Shown here: piece by piece, positions 34,756 to 36,427 of the stretch
Layout of the letters: every line of letters starts with the position of its first letter
Numbering within the stretch: position 1 is the first letter of the stretch
Assembly: GCA_964405075.1 (NCBI GenBank)
Contig: CAYOMP010000013.1
Coordinates: forward strand, 1 to 36,427
From: CAYOMP01 sp964405075
GTDB taxonomy: Bacteria > Bacillota > Clostridia > Lachnospirales > Lachnospiraceae
Length of the DNA stretch: 36,427 nt
Direction: 5' to 3'
The notes under the pieces: generated by a model
The model's input: only the letters and a program-made list of their open reading frames with translations
Database searches by the model: none
What the model was told of the DNA's origin: nothing
Translations under genes and position numbers: made by a program

Positions 34756-36427
34756 ATTATGTGAAAGAGGTATCTCTCATAATATCAAAAATGCTAAGCG
34801 TTTAGTTGAAAAATTAGACACATCAGTATGGGATATTCTTGAAGATGTAATTAAGGAACATCCTGTTATGCTTAACCGTGCCCCGACTCTTCATAGATTA
34901 GGTATTCAGGCTTTCGAACCAATTTTAGTAGAAGGTAAAGCTATTAAGCTTCATCCATTGGTTTGTACAGCGTTTAATGCCGATTTTGATGGTGACCAGA
35001 TGGCGGTACATTTACCATTATCGCAGGAAGCACAGGCTGAATGTAGATTCTTATTACTTTCACCAAACAACCTGCTTAAACCATCTGATGGTGGTCCGGT
35101 AGCAGTTCCTTCACAGGATATGGTTCTTGGTATTTACTATTTAACACAGGAAAGACCAGGTGCTAAAGGGGAAGGTAATTACTTCAAGAGTAAAAATGAA
35201 GCTCTTTTAGCTTATGAAAATGATGCTGTTACATTACATTCATTAATTAATGTTAGATTAACAAAAGAAATGCCAGATGGTAGTGTTGTTTCTGGTACAG
35301 TAAACACTACAGTTGGTAGATTGTTATTTAATGAAATCATCCCTCAGGATTTAGGTTTTGTAGACAGAACAAAGGAAGAAAATCTTCTTGTGCCAGAAGT
35401 ATCATTCCATGTTGGTAAAAAAGGATTAAAACAGATTCTTGATAAAGTTATCAAAACTCATGGTGCTACTAAGACTGCAGAAGTACTTGATAATATCAAA
35501 GCAATTGGTTATAAGTTCTCTACTAGAGCAGCTATGACAGTTTCAATTTCAGATATGACAGTACCTCCTCAGAAACCGGAATTAATCCAGAAGGCTCAGG
35601 ATACAGTTGATAAGATTACTAGAAACTATAAACGTGGTCTTATTACAGAAGAAGAAAGATATAAAGAAGTAGTAGAAACTTGGAAAGCTACCGATGATGT
35701 ACTTACAGAAGCACTTTTAACAGGGCTTGATAAATACAATAACATCTTTATGATGGCTGATTCAGGAGCCCGTGGTTCTGACAAGCAGATTAAACAGCTT
35801 GCTGGTATGCGTGGTTTGATGGCTGATACAACAGGTCGTACTATCGAACTTCCAATTAAATCAAACTTCCGTGAAGGTCTTGACGTTTTGGAATACTTTA
35901 TGTCTGCCCATGGTGCACGTAAAGGTCTTTCAGATACAGCTCTTCGTACAGCCGATTCAGGATACTTAACAAGACGTCTTGTTGATGTATCTCAGCAGTC
36001 AATCATTAGAGAAACTGACTGTGGTGAAAGCAAGAAGATTATTCCTGGTATGTATGTAAAAGCGTTTACAGATGGTAAAGAAGAAATCGAAAGTCTTCAG
36101 GAAAGAATTACAGGAAGATATCTTGCTGAAACAATCTATGATAAAGACGGAAATGTTTTAGTAAAGGCTAACCATATGGTTACTCCTAAACGTGCTGAAC
36201 TTATTATGCGTGAAGGTGTAGACTCTAATGGTAAAGAACTTACTAAGATTAAGATTAGAACAGTTCTTACTTGCCGTTCACACATTGGTGTATGTGCAAG
36301 ATGTTATGGTGCTAATATGGCAACTGGTGAAGCAGTTCAGATTGGTGAATCAGTTGGTATTATTGCAGCTCAGTCAATCGGTGAACCAGGTACACAGTTA
36401 ACAATGCGTACTTTCCATACTGGTGGT
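34748..36427 (+). CDS. rpoC: RNA polymerase beta' subunit, C-terminal part (frameshifted, cut by window end)
   Basis: The frame is open from about 34748 to the last base (560 codons), starting MHELCERGISHNIKNAKRL, which in normal beta' follows the LFKPFV segment. It contains the catalytic NADFDGDQMAVH (magnesium Asp triad, about 34976-35011), the bridge-helix region around ADSGARGSDKQIKQLAGMRG, the second zinc site (TCRSHIGVCARCYG) and the start of the trigger loop (GEPGTQLTMRTFHTGG), where the window ends. The reading is otherwise intact, so only one lesion separates the two parts. Confidence 0.93.
   Translation, partial: MHELCERGISHNIKNAKRLVEKLDTSVWDILEDVIKEHPVMLNRAPTLHRLGIQAFEPILVEGKAIKLHPLVCTAFNADFDGDQMAVHLPLSQEAQAECRFLLLSPNNLLKPSDGGPVAVPSQDMVLGIYYLTQERPGAKGEGNYFKSKNEALLAYENDAVTLHSLINVRLTKEMPDGSVVSGTVNTTVGRLLFNEIIPQDLGFVDRTKEENLLVPEVSFHVGKKGLKQILDKVIKTHGATKTAEVLDNIKAIGYKFSTRAAMTVSISDMTVPPQKPELIQKAQDTVDKITRNYKRGLITEEERYKEVVETWKATDDVLTEALLTGLDKYNNIFMMADSGARGSDKQIKQLAGMRGLMADTTGRTIELPIKSNFREGLDVLEYFMSAHGARKGLSDTALRTADSGYLTRRLVDVSQQSIIRETDCGESKKIIPGMYVKAFTDGKEEIESLQERITGRYLAETIYDKDGNVLVKANHMVTPKRAELIMREGVDSNGKELTKIKIRTVLTCRSHIGVCARCYGANMATGEAVQIGESVGIIAAQSIGEPGTQLTMRTFHTGG

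Overview
The window is low-GC, AT-rich DNA with Gram-positive (Bacillota) signals: GGAGG ribosome-binding sites, TTGACA/TATAAT promoters, a SleB-type cell-wall hydrolase, a lipoprotein sugar-binding protein and Clostridia-style neighbourhoods. The protein sequences look most like Lachnospiraceae (Lachnospira/Eubacterium/Roseburia-like gut anaerobes); the genus is not resolved. I saw no tRNA, rRNA, CRISPR array, insertion sequence or prophage gene.

Layout. (1) 2-2006: two adjacent CobW-family metal GTPases, the first cut by the window edge and carrying a His/Cys repeat tract. (2) 2046-2813, minus: a leaderless lytic transglycosylase. (3) 3147-10619: a cellobiose locus with a minus-strand GH94 phosphorylase, divergent from a LacI regulator that is followed by an ABC importer (lipoprotein, two permeases, no ATPase). 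Two matching operator-like sites sit in the divergent region. (4) 10849-12633: Xaa-Pro aminopeptidase. (5) 12879-25158: a nine-gene plus-strand operon that I read as a Gram-positive Pel exopolysaccharide system, pelD-pelE-pelA(deacetylase)-pelF-pelG, joined without a break to CotH kinase, VTC-domain, DUF4956 and DUF4832 genes. (6) 25186-25974, minus: an AP2-like DNA-binding protein converging on the operon. (7) 26531-28901: SleB-like hydrolase and threonine synthase. (8) 29090-30360, minus: a CheY-like receiver with a CheX-like protein that carries four 29-residue MshEN-type repeats. (9) 30599-33482: a small membrane protein and an OmpR/histidine kinase pair. (10) 33673 to the end: rpoC, split by a frameshift that behaves as a 53-nt deletion.

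How the genes fit together. The cellobiose locus should import cello-oligosaccharide or cellobiose and cleave it with phosphate in the cytoplasm. In the Pel operon, PelD and PelE are the membrane regulatory scaffold, PelF polymerises, PelG exports and PelA deacetylates outside. PelD here has an extra N-terminal SDR-like domain and keeps an RxxD site where GGDEF proteins bind c-di-GMP. The downstream CotH/VTC/DUF4956/DUF4832 genes overlap or nearly abut and look like an added surface-modification module. The MshEN-CheX protein, 4 kb further on, is a second possible c-di-GMP reader. The strongest candidates for an undescribed system are the extended Pel operon and the MshEN-CheX/receiver pair.
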